Assembly (NCBI GenBank): GCA_009823395.1
Contig: CM020514.1
Coordinates: forward strand, 12,197,466-12,261,465
Length of the DNA stretch: 64,000 nt
Source: Thamnaconus septentrionalis
Lineage: Eukaryota > Chordata > Actinopteri > Tetraodontiformes > Monacanthidae
Direction: 5' to 3'
The notes below the pieces were generated by a model. The model saw only the letters and a list, made by a program, of their open reading frames with translations, did no database searches and was not told where the DNA came from. Position 1 is the stretch's first letter. Every line of letters begins with the position of its first letter. The translations under genes were made by a program, and so were the position numbers. This document shows positions 1 to 10,949 of the stretch, in pieces.

Positions 1-487
1 ACAATTGAAGGAGACCTAAGGTCTGCTTGCTGCCAGGCGAGAGGCCTGACGGACCGCCGGGCACGCGCTCAAAAACCAGTCTGGCCTGCAGAAAATTTGC
101 CTTTCTTATCCTCCTCCGAGTTAGATGGCTCGGGATCATGTGGCGGAAGCAGTTTTTATGCCCTCCCATCAGAGGAACCTTGTCTGAGCCAAATTGTCTC
201 TTTCACCTTGCCCCGCTCCATTCAATATGCACCTCGCCGTCACACCACGGCGAACAGGACATGCTCGGCTCATAATAACACCAGCGCACTCTCGCTAAGA
301 GGTACCTCATCCAAAAATGTGACTCGCGGAGAACAGAGCGGGACTGGAGTGCTCTGATGGGGCAGGGGCAAACAAAAAAACAAAAAAAAAAACAAAAACG
401 GTCCAAACATTAGCATGAATTTGCGGGAGAGGCACCGACGTGACAAGCGGAGACGGCCAAATGAAATGTGATGAGAGACGCGCCGCC

Positions 488-528
<41 letters not shown>

Positions 529-533
529 TGAGT

Positions 534-627
<94 letters not shown>

Positions 628-701
628 AGTGAGTGAGAGAGAGAGAGAGAGAGAGAGAGGGAGTGAGTGAGGGAGAGAGAGAGAGAGAGGGAGTGAGGAG
701 T

Positions 702-732
<31 letters not shown>

Positions 733-778
733 GGAGTGAGAGAGGGAGAGAGAGAGTGAGTGAGAGAGAGAAGTGAGT
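488..778. repeat. (GA)n microsatellite with GTGA/GGA interruptions
   Basis: About 290 bp of nearly pure GA dinucleotides, interrupted by gtgagtgag and gga units. On the erbb4 sense (minus) strand this is a polypyrimidine (CT)n tract. It creates long artificial Ser/Leu-rich open frames on the minus strand that are not genes. Mirror-symmetric polypurine tracts of this kind can form triplex DNA. Confidence 0.97.
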
Positions 779-1876
779 GGGGGAGGGGGGGGCGAAGAGA
801 TGGAAGAAAGACAGAAAGTAGAGGAGATAAAGAGGGAGCAGATGGGCCATGAAGGAGTGGTTAACGCCTTGGCATCGCGCACGGGCTTGTGTACATGCAT
901 GAGACGAGAGAGGATCTTTTTTAGCAGATGGGGCCTCAGATTGGACGCTTCATTTTGGATCCGGCGGAGTGCGGGCGCACGGGGCGGCTGGGAAAAATGA
1001 ATCAACAACTCTAAACAAATATGAAAAAGAAAAGGGGGGGGGTGCGGGATGAATCGGAGGAGAGCGAGGGAGGGGAATCAGAGTGCTCAGCTGTGTTTCG
1101 CTCCATGTCGCGGTTGTTGTTTCTGTCGGGAAGCTGCGGATCCTGTTGGCTGACGCAGGAATGACGGCAGAGTGGATTTGCTTGAATGCAAATCTAGATA
1201 TGGAAGTTTTGAAAAAAGAAAACTGCCACAAGGTCGATGGAGTCCCTTAGCGGCGTTCGGGAGATCCACTTGAAGACACTTCAAGACTAAAAGCAAGCTT
1301 TGCAGAAGGCAGCTGGCAACAGTGTTGTGCAAGTGCTGAAAGAATTGTTCAAAACTTTAGAGTCACCTTTCTGGTTAATGAGTCATTCATTCCTCAAGTC
1401 TGTTCCCTGCGACCCTTAGCTAAATGCTGCAATGAAGCAACCAGACAGCAACAATGCTACCACTGAGCAAGTGCATTTTTTAAAAAAAATAATGAACTCC
1501 CATCCTCCCTCTGTGCTATGAGGTTGAACTGTGAACGAATGAATCGGTTGCTCACAGCAGCTCGACCCTGCTCGCAAAATCAACAAATCATCGGAGTGAG
1601 TTTGTCTGTGCATATAGATTTCCAGACTCTCCAGGGGACTGACTCAGTGACTCCGTGACTCCAAAACCTGATTCTCTTTGGTCAATGACACAAATAAACT
1701 TCATTCAGATTCAAAGAGGACCGAGTATCCAATCACTAATTAGAACCTTCCTTTGTGCCGAAAGAAGTAGAATATAAATAAAGAAACAGCAAAACTTTTC
1801 TTCCCTATGCAAAGACTTCCGTTTCCTCTTCACTTCACTCTCACCTCCGACCAAGTGCACACTCTCCCTCTCAACT

Positions 1877-1898
1877 TTTTTTTTTTTTTTTTTTTTTA
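1877..1898. repeat. poly(T) tract
   Basis: A run of about 22 T on the plus strand (poly(A) on the erbb4 sense strand). No transposon body is recognisable next to it, so it may be a simple homopolymer or the tail of an old retroposed copy. Confidence 0.8.
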
Positions 1899-3726
1899 CC
1901 CCTGCTTGGCTGTGACTTAAATTTCATATTCATGAGGATAACGTGGCTAAGCTTGATTGAAAGGTGCATCGGAGAGAGTCCTATCCCCGCTCAGCCGGAG
2001 AGACCTCCTCCACCGCATCCTCCAAGTCGCCCGTCGCAAATCCAGAGAGTCCATTCACGGCTCGGGGAGAGAGAGAGTGCACCGGAGAAATCAATAAGTG
2101 CAATGCTACGATATACTGGCGACAAATTGATTTCATCCAAAGGCAATTTCGGGCCCCAAGTGGAAATGCGGGTGGTTTTCAGCGGTGAAAGGATTTTTTT
2201 TCTTTTTTTTTTTACTGAACCCTCTCTCGATTAGCCCCTTATGTAGCTAATACGTTTTATCCTCTTATACATGTTGCTTATGGATTATATCGATCACACT
2301 CCTGGTCTCCTGGGAGCTGCCGGTAGAGGAATGGGCGACCAATATGATGGCAACAACCGAGGCGCTGTGCTCAGTCTGACAACCATCTCAGATTTCCCTT
2401 AAACTACGAATTGAATGGAGGAATTCTGATTGCTTGATGTGTGAAGAGGCTCTACATTAAGCCTTCCTGTAGCGGCACATTTTCCGGAGTAAAGGGTGAA
2501 AGAAGAACATAAGGACATCTCAGAAAGGAGCACGTCTGACTGTGGGAGCTCCAATTAATTTAACAAATCCATCAGAAAAAAAGCCCATAGGACATGTTTG
2601 GAAAGGGGAGGTGGGAAGAACTCTGTCTGTTTCATGGTGGACCAATCAGATTCCCCAGTGCCATTTGGGCCAGTTGGCAGCAGCAGCTCTAGGCTGAACT
2701 CCAGAGTAAAGTGGAAATATTTTAATCCACCCAGAAAAGCTATCAGTGGCTTTTAATTCTTCTCTAACGATTCAAAAATGCCATTCAACTGCTGATTTAA
2801 AAAGCGTTTGCTCAAACTCCAGAGCATGACATGGAAAATATTTTTTTTTTTCCAGAATTTATGGTTCCTAACAGACACACAATCTAAGAATCAGTGACAA
2901 GCTCAGATATATTGTAAGCCACAAAGTCAAGGCACAATTTTACACATTTTATGGGATCTATTAACACAAAATGGGCTAAAACCGCCTGCCTTCCTAGTTA
3001 GACAAAGCAGACAGTTTATTGTATTTTTTAAACAGTAATAAGCATCTATATTTGCATGAAAAGCTAAAAAGGATTAAGCCGTAATGATAGCTCACAATGT
3101 GTCGGCATCACAGCTGCCACAAAGAAAGAAGTCAGATCCAGATCAGATCAGCCCGTCATACCATATGCTTTCTTACCATCAGATGCCACTAAATCTCCCA
3201 TGCTGGGCCTTTAAAAGAGTGGCATTTACCTTGCCCCGAAAGATGTTTGTCCTCAAACAGTAATTATAAACAGTGAAACCTCTCCACAGCTCACTAAGAG
3301 ATGCCTGGGAGCACTGAAGGTATAAACTATACACAGGAGCCCCAAACACCAGGCACAAGAGCCTTGCTCGACGCAATTAAACAACACATTTTCGGCGGTG
3401 ATTACTGAGAAACAAGGAAACCACAGCAGACCTGAGACTGCGAGGTGTCTCGACAACAAAGGCCCCTCGTTTAGAGAATCAGAACACCATAACAAATCTC
3501 AAGTGAAAGAAGAACGAAAAAATCCCCTCCGACTTGTTTGTGGAAAGACAAACAAACAAATAAATAAATAAATGAATGAATAATAATAACACTGGGGTGA
3601 GTCTAGAGGAGTCAGAGTTATGATAAAGAGCAGATTCAGGCCAAGGCTGTTGTGCACTGCTTCCCCTCGACTTTGTGGCTCCGGGCCACGGATGGCACAT
3701 CAAACAGCAGCTCCTCGCAGAGTCCA

Positions 3727-3770
3727 GCTCCGGCTGCTCCGGCTGCTCCGGCTGCTCCGGCTGCTCCGGC
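3727..3770. repeat. 9-bp minisatellite, about 4.9 copies
   Basis: The unit GCTCCGGCT is repeated head to tail almost without change. It is GC-rich and sits in otherwise AT-rich intron 3. In frame it would read Ala-Pro-Ala or Leu-Leu-Arg repeats, but nothing around it looks like a gene. Confidence 0.95.
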
Positions 3771-3825
3771 GCTGGCTTCAACTTGGCACCGCGATGAAGA
3801 AAAGACCGGCTCAGCCAAAAAAAAA

Positions 3826-3865
3826 ATGAAAGAAAGAAAGAAAGATAGAAAGAAAGAAAAAAAAT
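3826..3865. repeat. (GAAA)n-like tetranucleotide repeat
   Basis: About ten GAAA/GATA-type units followed by an A tract. Simple repeat with no associated element. Confidence 0.85.
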
Positions 3866-6463
3866 GAAAAGGCGAAGGCCGGACACAAGCAATTCCCAGA
3901 GCATGGCACAACATGTGAGACAGAAAACAAGATGCAACATAACACAGAGGCGCACGCTGTCGCTGCACATACACACGCCCGTGGACGGATGAGTTGTTGC
4001 CTTCAACTCGGGGGGATCAGAGGGAAGGAGCGGTTGAGGCAAGAACAATAAGAGGGGGCTGAATTATTTAGAATTTCCAGGCAGAGGAGACACCAGCTGG
4101 AGGACTCACGCATCCTGCTTCAAATCTAAATAAATTCTACCAACAAAAAATGGAGGTCTTTTAAAAGGCATGAATCTCTCGCTTTATTTCATGTTGACGG
4201 GGCAAGATGTTTTTTGCAAATATGATGACTTAATTCCATTATTTACTCAGGACAGTGTCATCTGCTGGAATGAATTTGTGCTTCCTGCCCGTTTCATCAA
4301 CCCATTCTGATGATCCTGCCCAGAGAACCCGGTGGCATTTCGGCGTGCAAAGTTTTTGCTGGCGCTATTCAATAAATCATTGAAATCTCATTCTGCGCTT
4401 CCCTCCGTATATATACGTATATATGAGAGAGAAATTATTTATGTTGTGATTGCACCAAACTGAAGCTCCCAATGGACCGTCGCCTGAATCCTTTAGGTGT
4501 TTCAGACACATCCATATGGTAAAGAGCCAACAGAAAACTTTTATGAGCTGGGACAAAACAAGGATCCAGAACTGCTGATATTGCAAAAGGGCTAAAGCAC
4601 CAATTTAAATGACATTTATAGAAATGCAGTAATAATGGCAGTCGCATAAAAGTGACATGTTATCCAGTCTCTTCTTTGCAGTCGGACAGCTAGCCGTAGC
4701 AGAGACAGTTGAGTGAACAAAAAGAGACAGAAGGAAGGAATCATAACCTACGAGTCAGTAAAAGGACTCTGGAGTCACACACCGCTACGTTCAGAGCGTC
4801 TTTGAGCTGTTGCGTCTCACTCTCTAACCTTCTGCCTTGTTGTCTTTGAAGGAAGCTGATTGGACTGCTGACATTCTGATAAACCCTGTGTTCTGTTAGA
4901 GGTCAACAAGATGGATATTTCAGAGCTGGGGGTCGGGGCTTTTCTTTATCAATACCCAACTTATCACAACACGCCAAATACTATTGAAAGCACAAGTTAA
5001 TGCACTTCCACTTATCTTTGCAAGATTTCTTGATTTGGATTTCACATGAAAAAAAGCACCTTTGACCTTGTGCTGCACACATCATGAGCTGGCCATGCCC
5101 CACTTAGCCCTGTGCTGGAAGAGCGCTGTATCTTTGCAAGTCAAGAGCTTCATTTACAGCTGACCCCAGGGTCAGAGAGCCCGAAGGAAACCTTGTAACG
5201 CACACAGGCGTCGGGCATCATAAAAAAACTGCGAGCCTCCCACGCCGTGTGCTCTTGTTAAGCACACTATTTACAAGCAATCATGCTCACCGGCTCTTTG
5301 AACCTCGGAAGGGAAACACGTGGTTTGATTGCCCGGTGTTCGGTAAATCAGTTCATCCTTGATTTTTGTTTATTTCTCTGGTTGGTTGGAAGCGGAATGG
5401 AAGGGAAGGGTGGAAACCAGACATGAGGCAATTACTCTTGAAAACACTGCCAGTCAACTTCCAGCACCACTGCAGATGGAGGTTTAATGTGCTAATGGAG
5501 CCAGTTGGGTACTTCAATGAGTGCGAAGAGGCAGATGGGCAGAACATTCCTTTTTTGCACAAACTTTGTGATAGAGACCACAGTCGAAGTAGCAGGATAT
5601 TGGATTGTTTGCTCTTCTGACGAGTGCTTCGCAGTTGTATCTTTGGCAGAAAAAAAAGTGACTGATGAATGAATGATTTCTAAAAGGTAATCCCCTCTAT
5701 TCTCAAATTGATGCAATTTACAGCGACATTGATGCTTTTACAATCTAAGTAATAGATTCAAAATTACAGGGAGAATTTCACATGGCGCAGTCAAGTTGTC
5801 ACCCAGCTACATATCAAGGCCCAGGAATATTATCTGGGAGTATAACAGTATATTGTGAAAACTAAATGCATACATATTAATTTTGGATAATCTAATGCCC
5901 ATCGCCATTGAAAAAACGAAAGAAAAGAATCCAGCCTCTTCCAGCGGACCGCTAAAAAAATCTGTTCCCATTTAAGCACACATGAAGCGTCTGGAGTGCC
6001 AACATTTGCCAAGACTGCTTCAGATAAATAATTAATGGCGATGAATAATTAAGAGGTAACATTACATGCACGTTTTGGAGCCGACTTGACTTTGGCAGCG
6101 TGCCTCGCGTGTTCGGCCAGAGTTGAAGATGTGATGTCTGACAGTTTGGCAATATCACTGACTGAAGCCAATGAATGATTAAGACTTGAAGGCTCACGTC
6201 TCCGCTACAAGTTCCACAGGGTTTTTGATTTTGTTTGCTACTTTTTAAAACAGGATGCGTGCAGTGGGTGAAGAAGTGAGGAAACCCATGAATGCAGCGC
6301 ACTTGAAATTACAAACCGTTTTCTCAAATGCTGACGATACATATTGTTAAAAGATCACTGTTTTCTTTGAAGACACTAAAGCAAACACGCACACTGCCAA
6401 GTAAGAGCGGACAGACTAGACGTGATTGTGTGTGCGAATCCAGCATCAATTTCCGCCACTGAC

Positions 6464-6650
6464 CTGTGAGGTTCTTCAGGCCGAGCTGACGCAGGCCAAA
6501 GTTTCCGTCCCGCCGGTAATTGAGGAAGATTGCCAGCGAGTAGCGGTCCTCGTACAGCTTGGTCCCGCGGATGATCCTCAAGTTCTCCAGCGGCAGGTAG
6601 TCAAACTGGTTCAGGGCGACCAGCACGTAGCCCGTCACTTCGCGGATAGA
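6464..6650 (-). CDS. erbb4: erbb4 exon 3, extracellular domain I (L1) continued
   Basis: This exon encodes [20 protein letters not shown], continues through ENLRIIRG, and ends with LGLKNLT plus the first base of the next codon (62 codons + 1 base). The acceptor is tttctgcag directly before 6650. The donor is GTCAGTGG starting at 6463. The 187-bp length, the phase-0 start and the phase-1 end equal human ERBB4 exon 3. About 56 of 62 residues agree with the human protein as recalled. The segment forms the L1 beta-helix that contributes to the ligand pocket. The NLT near the end is an N-glycosylation sequon at the place of human Asn138. One clearly non-conservative difference is Asp in NQFDYLP where human has Arg. 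Exon 2 ends in phase 0 (TTC CTC AGG) and this exon begins in phase 0 with TCT, so the two join cleanly as FLR-SIREV. Confidence 0.97.
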
Positions 6651-7491
6651 CTGCAGAAAGACAGCCGGATGAGGGAGGACTCAGTGTTATTGTTTTTTTG
6701 ATGGTTCTTTGAGGCAGATCAAATGAAAATGAAACATCATTTTGAATCTTACAAATTCTAGAAATAGATTTCCTAACTGCAGCCTTAACCACTGAATTGA
6801 AATTGAAAATCTGACTTAAATCACCACAAAAAACAACAACAACTAAAAAAAAAAAACTCTCAACATTGTGATGATAAGTCAACCTGCCTTACAAGCATTT
6901 TTTGTCCTTCTGGGTTTAAAGAAAAAAAATAAATATAATGTTAAAAAAAAAAAAAACACCAGCACAACATTTTGGCGATATGTCAGATCGTGCACGACAG
7001 CTTTGTTTAAGGTCACCTCACCCACACTCAGTCATGACAGTGTAGCGAGCACAAATATCTGAGCGCTGAGAATTTGGCCCGAGGCTTTTGTGACCTCAGT
7101 GCGAATAAATAAATAAATAAACGCATAAACTCGGCTCGGGGTTTGGCGCTCATGTCCTGGGTTCCAGCCCCTGGGAAGAGACTGAACCACAAGGACAGCC
7201 ATTGCTTCACACTTTAAATGTCATTTAGCGCAGGGAATATAGCGACTGTCAAGACTTTTGGCGAGTGGCCACCCGGTTCGGAGCGGCCGTCGGATGAATC
7301 AAAGTGACAGGCAGCGTCCTCTTCCGCCCGCCCGCCGCCATGCTCGCCGTCATTAGCGGACGGGCGGCCAGCGGAGCCTTCCCGGCCCGATGCTGATAGT
7401 CAACAAGTCCGTGTGTGAAGTCTGGCAGCGGCTAATGTGGAGAGCTGGAATAATTCCTGAGGAGGCGCCCTGGCATGTGTGGCCGTGGCGG

Positions 7492-7505
7492 CTGACAGCT
7501 GTCAG
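7492..7505. promoter_or_regulatory. 14-bp perfect palindrome containing TGACAGCTGTCA
   Basis: CTGACAGCTGTCAG is its own reverse complement. The inner 12 bp equal the TALE-homeodomain dimer site reported for TGIF, MEIS and PKNOX proteins in binding-selection studies, with an E-box CAGCTG in the middle. It lies in a GC-rich, repeat-poor stretch of intron 2 just 5' of exon 3 in genomic order (downstream of intron 2's acceptor by coordinate, 0.8 kb inside the intron). Activity as an enhancer is inference only. Confidence 0.4.
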
Positions 7506-8658
7506 AGAGCGTGGCCGTCAGCCACCCGTAAGTAAGCCGCGGCTGTAGCTCAGTCATCATTACCCCGCTGATTGCCATTAATAGGAAGAGACGGGCCGAG
7601 GGACTCAAGAGTCTGTGTGAATTTATGGGAGTAAATGACGGGGGATTCATATTCAGTGTGTGAGTGTTTTAGAAACTTCACAAGAGCTGGGGAAGGAAAA
7701 AAAAAAGAGGAAGTGAGCGATTTCGCAGGGCTGAAAACATTCTGACAGTCAGAGACACACTGACAGTGGAGTTGCCCAAGTTAACTTTTATCCTCAACTC
7801 TAGTCTGAGTTGTTTTTTTTTGTTCTTGTTGGGAAGCAAAATACACAACGTGTGATTCTTCGTAAGGATCCAGGTCATTCAAAATTCACCGTATAAGCGA
7901 TGTCCAACCTGTCAATGAACTTCCCAGAAACGTCTCCAACCAGTCTGCCCATTTTGACCTCTGACCCCGTGTAAATGAGTTTGTTTTAGATGAGGGCAAG
8001 GTGAAAGGAGACGAGGAGATTTCTGATTTCTGCTTCAAAAAAGGATTTATTTTCGTGCTTCTGGGAGAGGAAAGAAAAATGCCTTTGAACAAAAATGGCT
8101 CCAGAAGTATTGAAAACACTCAAAGTGGGAACTTTCCGTTTTGTTTCAGATCCACAAATTTCTGAATTCCCACCAAAGCAATGCCAGGCAGAGCTCCCCT
8201 CAGCATTGTGCCTCTCTCCCCTTTCACTCTCCACGAAACTCCCTTTAAATGAGCTGCACCTGTCCTTCTCCTGGCGGGCCAAACCATTTGTTTCTGGGGA
8301 CAGGGCAAAGTCACCGTTTCCGCTTGTAAATAAGTGCATTTATATCAAAAACAATTCCTGAAAGAAATATACAATAAAATAATTCTGCCAAAAGTGATTA
8401 CCGGTAATACGTTTTCTTTTGTTCACCATTTGTTTCTTTAAATGACAAAATAATAGTTTTACTGTTAACTGAAAATCCCCCTGCTAAGGGAAGAATACAA
8501 GCTGCTACTTCAGGTCAGGTGGGGAAGGCAAGCCATGTCTTCACCACAGCCCGGGACCATTTTCTGTAAACCCTCGGGATGTTCAAGCAGTAGATCATCA
8601 GCGAACTGTGAAATACCACTACCAGCCCGTCTGGACAACACGGTCGCCACACCCAGAC

Positions 8659-9030
8659 TCACTTCAATCCTCTCCATCCATCCATCCATCTTCTACCACT
8701 TTATCCAGAGTTGGGTCGCGGGGGCAGCAGTCTCAGCAGAGATGCCCAGACTTGCCTGGCCCCAGTCACCTCCTCCAGCTCATCCAGTGAGACCCCAAGG
8801 CGTTCGCAGGCCAGCCGAGAGACACAGTCCCTCCAGCGTGTCCTGGGTCTTCCTCTGGGCCTCCACTAAGTAGGACATGCCTGGAACACCACTCCAGGGA
8901 GGAGTCCAGGAGGCATCCGAAACAGATGCCCAAGCCACCTCAGCTGGCTCCTCTCAATGTAGAGGAGCAGTGGCTCTACTCCAAGCTCCTCCTGGGTAAC
9001 TGAACTCCTCAACCTGTCACTTCAGTCCTC
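8659..9030. repeat. Target-site duplication pair of the LINE insertion (14 bp, 1 mismatch)
   Basis: TCACTTCAATCCTC at 8659-8672 and TCACTTCAGTCCTC at 9017-9030 directly flank the LINE fragment. Removing the fragment and one copy restores the continuity of the surrounding Tc1-like sequence, which shows the order of events. Confidence 0.85.
8673..9016 (-). mobile_element. 5'-truncated LINE (non-LTR retrotransposon) 3' end
   Basis: Read on the minus strand, this encodes the C-terminus of a LINE reverse transcriptase. IERSQLRWLGHLFRMPPG is followed by a proline/arginine-rich segment and WASLLRLLPPRP, then a TAA stop at 8703-8701 and a short (ATGG)n tail. The block is typical of LINE families abundant in teleosts. 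An in-frame TAG lies after FQACPT, so it is not functional. The first bases (reading VEEFSYP, normally VEEFKYLG) are joined directly to the later block in another frame, so an internal stretch is missing. The insertion is flanked by a 14-bp duplication (8659-8672 and 9017-9030) with one mismatch. Confidence 0.85.
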
Positions 9031-9458
9031 TTTCTTTCCTTATTCTGATGTTCAGCTTGAACTTCAGAGAGTTGTCTTCACCGCAGCTGCATGGCTGCAT
9101 GTTTTAAGTCGCCGCCATGTGATTAGATGAGATAATATTTGATATTTTGTAGGTCCTGCTCCACTGTACCATCAGTGTGACCAGGCAGGCTACTTTCACA
9201 GACACTAGCCTGGATCCCATTAGTGCTCTGAAGCCACTAATGATGTGGCCCAAAATGGACAGACCAAAAGCATCTTTGAATGAAAGGAAATAATATTTAT
9301 TTTGGTACACACATACACACACTTCACCGTTTTTTTCTTACACGTCTGTCCCCATTCGCATCGCCGCTCGTTTGTTATTTCCCAGCCACTAAATCAATAG
9401 TTTCCAAAGTGCAGCACTGCAGAGGCAAATAAAAGGACCAAGAGAGACGATGGCAGGT

Positions 9459-9515
9459 ACACACGCATGCACACACGCACGCACACACACACACACACAC
9501 ACACATGCACACACT
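9459..9515. repeat. (CA)n microsatellite
   Basis: Imperfect (CA)n with GC and TG interruptions, about 57 bp. Simple repeat. Confidence 0.95.
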
Positions 9516-10910
9516 TCTCTCCCCACAGACTGTTTGTTCAATAATGAAGTGGATGAAAAAAGGGAAACAACTTGTAGTGATTACAGCCCTTGCTGAGCTA
9601 ATGGCCAAAGCCTCCCGGCGTGGTCACTTTCATTAAACACAGCTCAACCAAACAGGCAACCCCCAACCTGGAGACCGCCAGCGTAGGCCGAGGGTATCCT
9701 CCAGGAAGCAGTCAGCTGGACAACATTGATCTTGAACCGCAGCGGAAGTCTCGGAAGAAATACAAAAATGAGACACAGGCGCCGAGGTTGCTCTGCCAAC
9801 GGAGGCTTTTCACTCACTTATTTTCTGTCTGTTTCTGCTAAATTAGTCCAGAGTCATTTGCATGACCTTCTCTAAAAACGGTGCAATTAAAGCTGCAAAT
9901 TGGCTGCTATAGATAACAGCGTGACTCTCACCATTGTCCTGAATTTCTCTCTGTGAAAAATAGCTCCTGAACTAACCTTAACTAATACAGGTGTGCAAGC
10001 GCGTGGAAATGGTGACCTGGGTTCTGGCTTGTCTGTGCTGGTTTTTGTGACGGAAAGGAAAAACTGCGACATGAAGTTTTGATGTTTCACGCGTGTGATG
10101 GATTCACATGTTGAGATTCGCCATAACTGGCGAGATGGCTAGTTGCAGCAGCAGCAGCTTCAACATCAACAACAACAGCAAAACCATGGTGAGTGATGAG
10201 GAGCCAAAGTATTTGTTCGGCTTCATTCTTTAGTAAAATATAAAAAACTAACACAGCCCCTCACCTTAATAACAACTACAACATTCTATTACCATATTAG
10301 GGTGTATTGTCTTCACTGCCATCTATTGACAAGATTAACCAGACACAGAAAACGCGCTCAAGTGGCATTTCTTAGATTCCTGCACCCCTTTATAATTCAT
10401 TTGTGTTACAGTGAAGCCAAATCCCGAGCTCGGTGCCAATCCCCACTCCTAACTCGTGTAAACTCCACGGGCAGGCTTGCCTCCCTGGAGATCAACACGT
10501 CAGAGTCGCAGCAACAGTGGACAAAAGGGGAGCGACGAGACAGATTCACTAGATTAACGGGGATTTCTGCCTCCCTCCCGGCTGCCGCAGCCGTTTGCGA
10601 GCGGAAGTGTGGCGGCGGAACAAACCCCTCGCTTGAGTCGGAGGGGACGTGCACGGTTTTGAAATGGAGTCCTTCAATCTCCCTCTCCCTTCCCCACCTC
10701 CCCGCCTTCTAAAAGAAGAGGTGAAGGAGTGCGCTCGCAGGGTGGAGGGAGGTCCGGGTGAGGGAAGGAGAGAGAGAGGGAGAGACAGACAGACGGACAG
10801 GGTTGGATGCACGCTGGAGGAGGAGGAGGAGGAGCTCAGTCAAGTGAGTCAGAAAGGGTTTATGTATATTTTAATGCATAATTAACGGCACACCTGTTCC
10901 AGGTCAGGAG

Positions 10911-10949
10911 AGAGGGGGCGGGCGGGGGAGGTGAGGGTAGTGGGGGAGC
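10911..10949 (+). other. G-quadruplex-like G-run cluster
   Basis: Four or more runs of three to five G separated by one to seven bases (GGGGGC, GGGC, GGGGG, GGG, GGGGG). A C-rich block of similar size follows at 11158-11213, so the complementary strand also carries G-runs nearby. No gene or repeat explains either block. Confidence 0.5.

Larger units (their letters stand above)
1..6463 (-). other. erbb4: erbb4 intron 3, partial
   Basis: The donor GTCAGT lies at 6463-6458 on the minus strand and the intron runs out of the window at position 1. Contents I can name are a (GA)n tract at 488-778, a T tract at 1877-1898, a 9-bp tandem repeat at 3727-3770, a GAAA-rich stretch at 3826-3865 and a TA palindrome at 4409-4424. 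At 900-1860, 1900-3720, 3900-4400 and 4430-6460 I see no gene, RNA or recognisable transposon, only unique-looking AT-rich sequence. The short open frames in it have neither splice context nor protein similarity I recognise. Confidence 0.85.
8553..9139 (-). mobile_element. Tc1/mariner-like transposon remnant, split by a LINE insertion
   Basis: The two flanks, 8553-8672 and 9017-9139, match consecutive parts of the N-terminal transposase region of a very common teleost Tc1-like element, read on the minus strand. A short frame with RRAG.SGIS followed by ADDLL resembles the helix-turn-helix region of that transposase. Frameshifts and stops show it is long dead. The element is truncated at both ends, and no terminal repeat is seen here. 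The homologous stretch at 36510-36955 belongs to the same family and supports the assignment. The family is identified from memory of fish repeats. Confidence 0.7.

Noticed and set aside
307..1008. Long minus-strand open frame rich in Ser and Leu
   Set aside because: It is a translation of the (GA)n microsatellite; no splice sites or domain.
3727..3770. CRISPR-like array
   Set aside because: Direct 9-bp tandem repeat without spacers, in a vertebrate intron.
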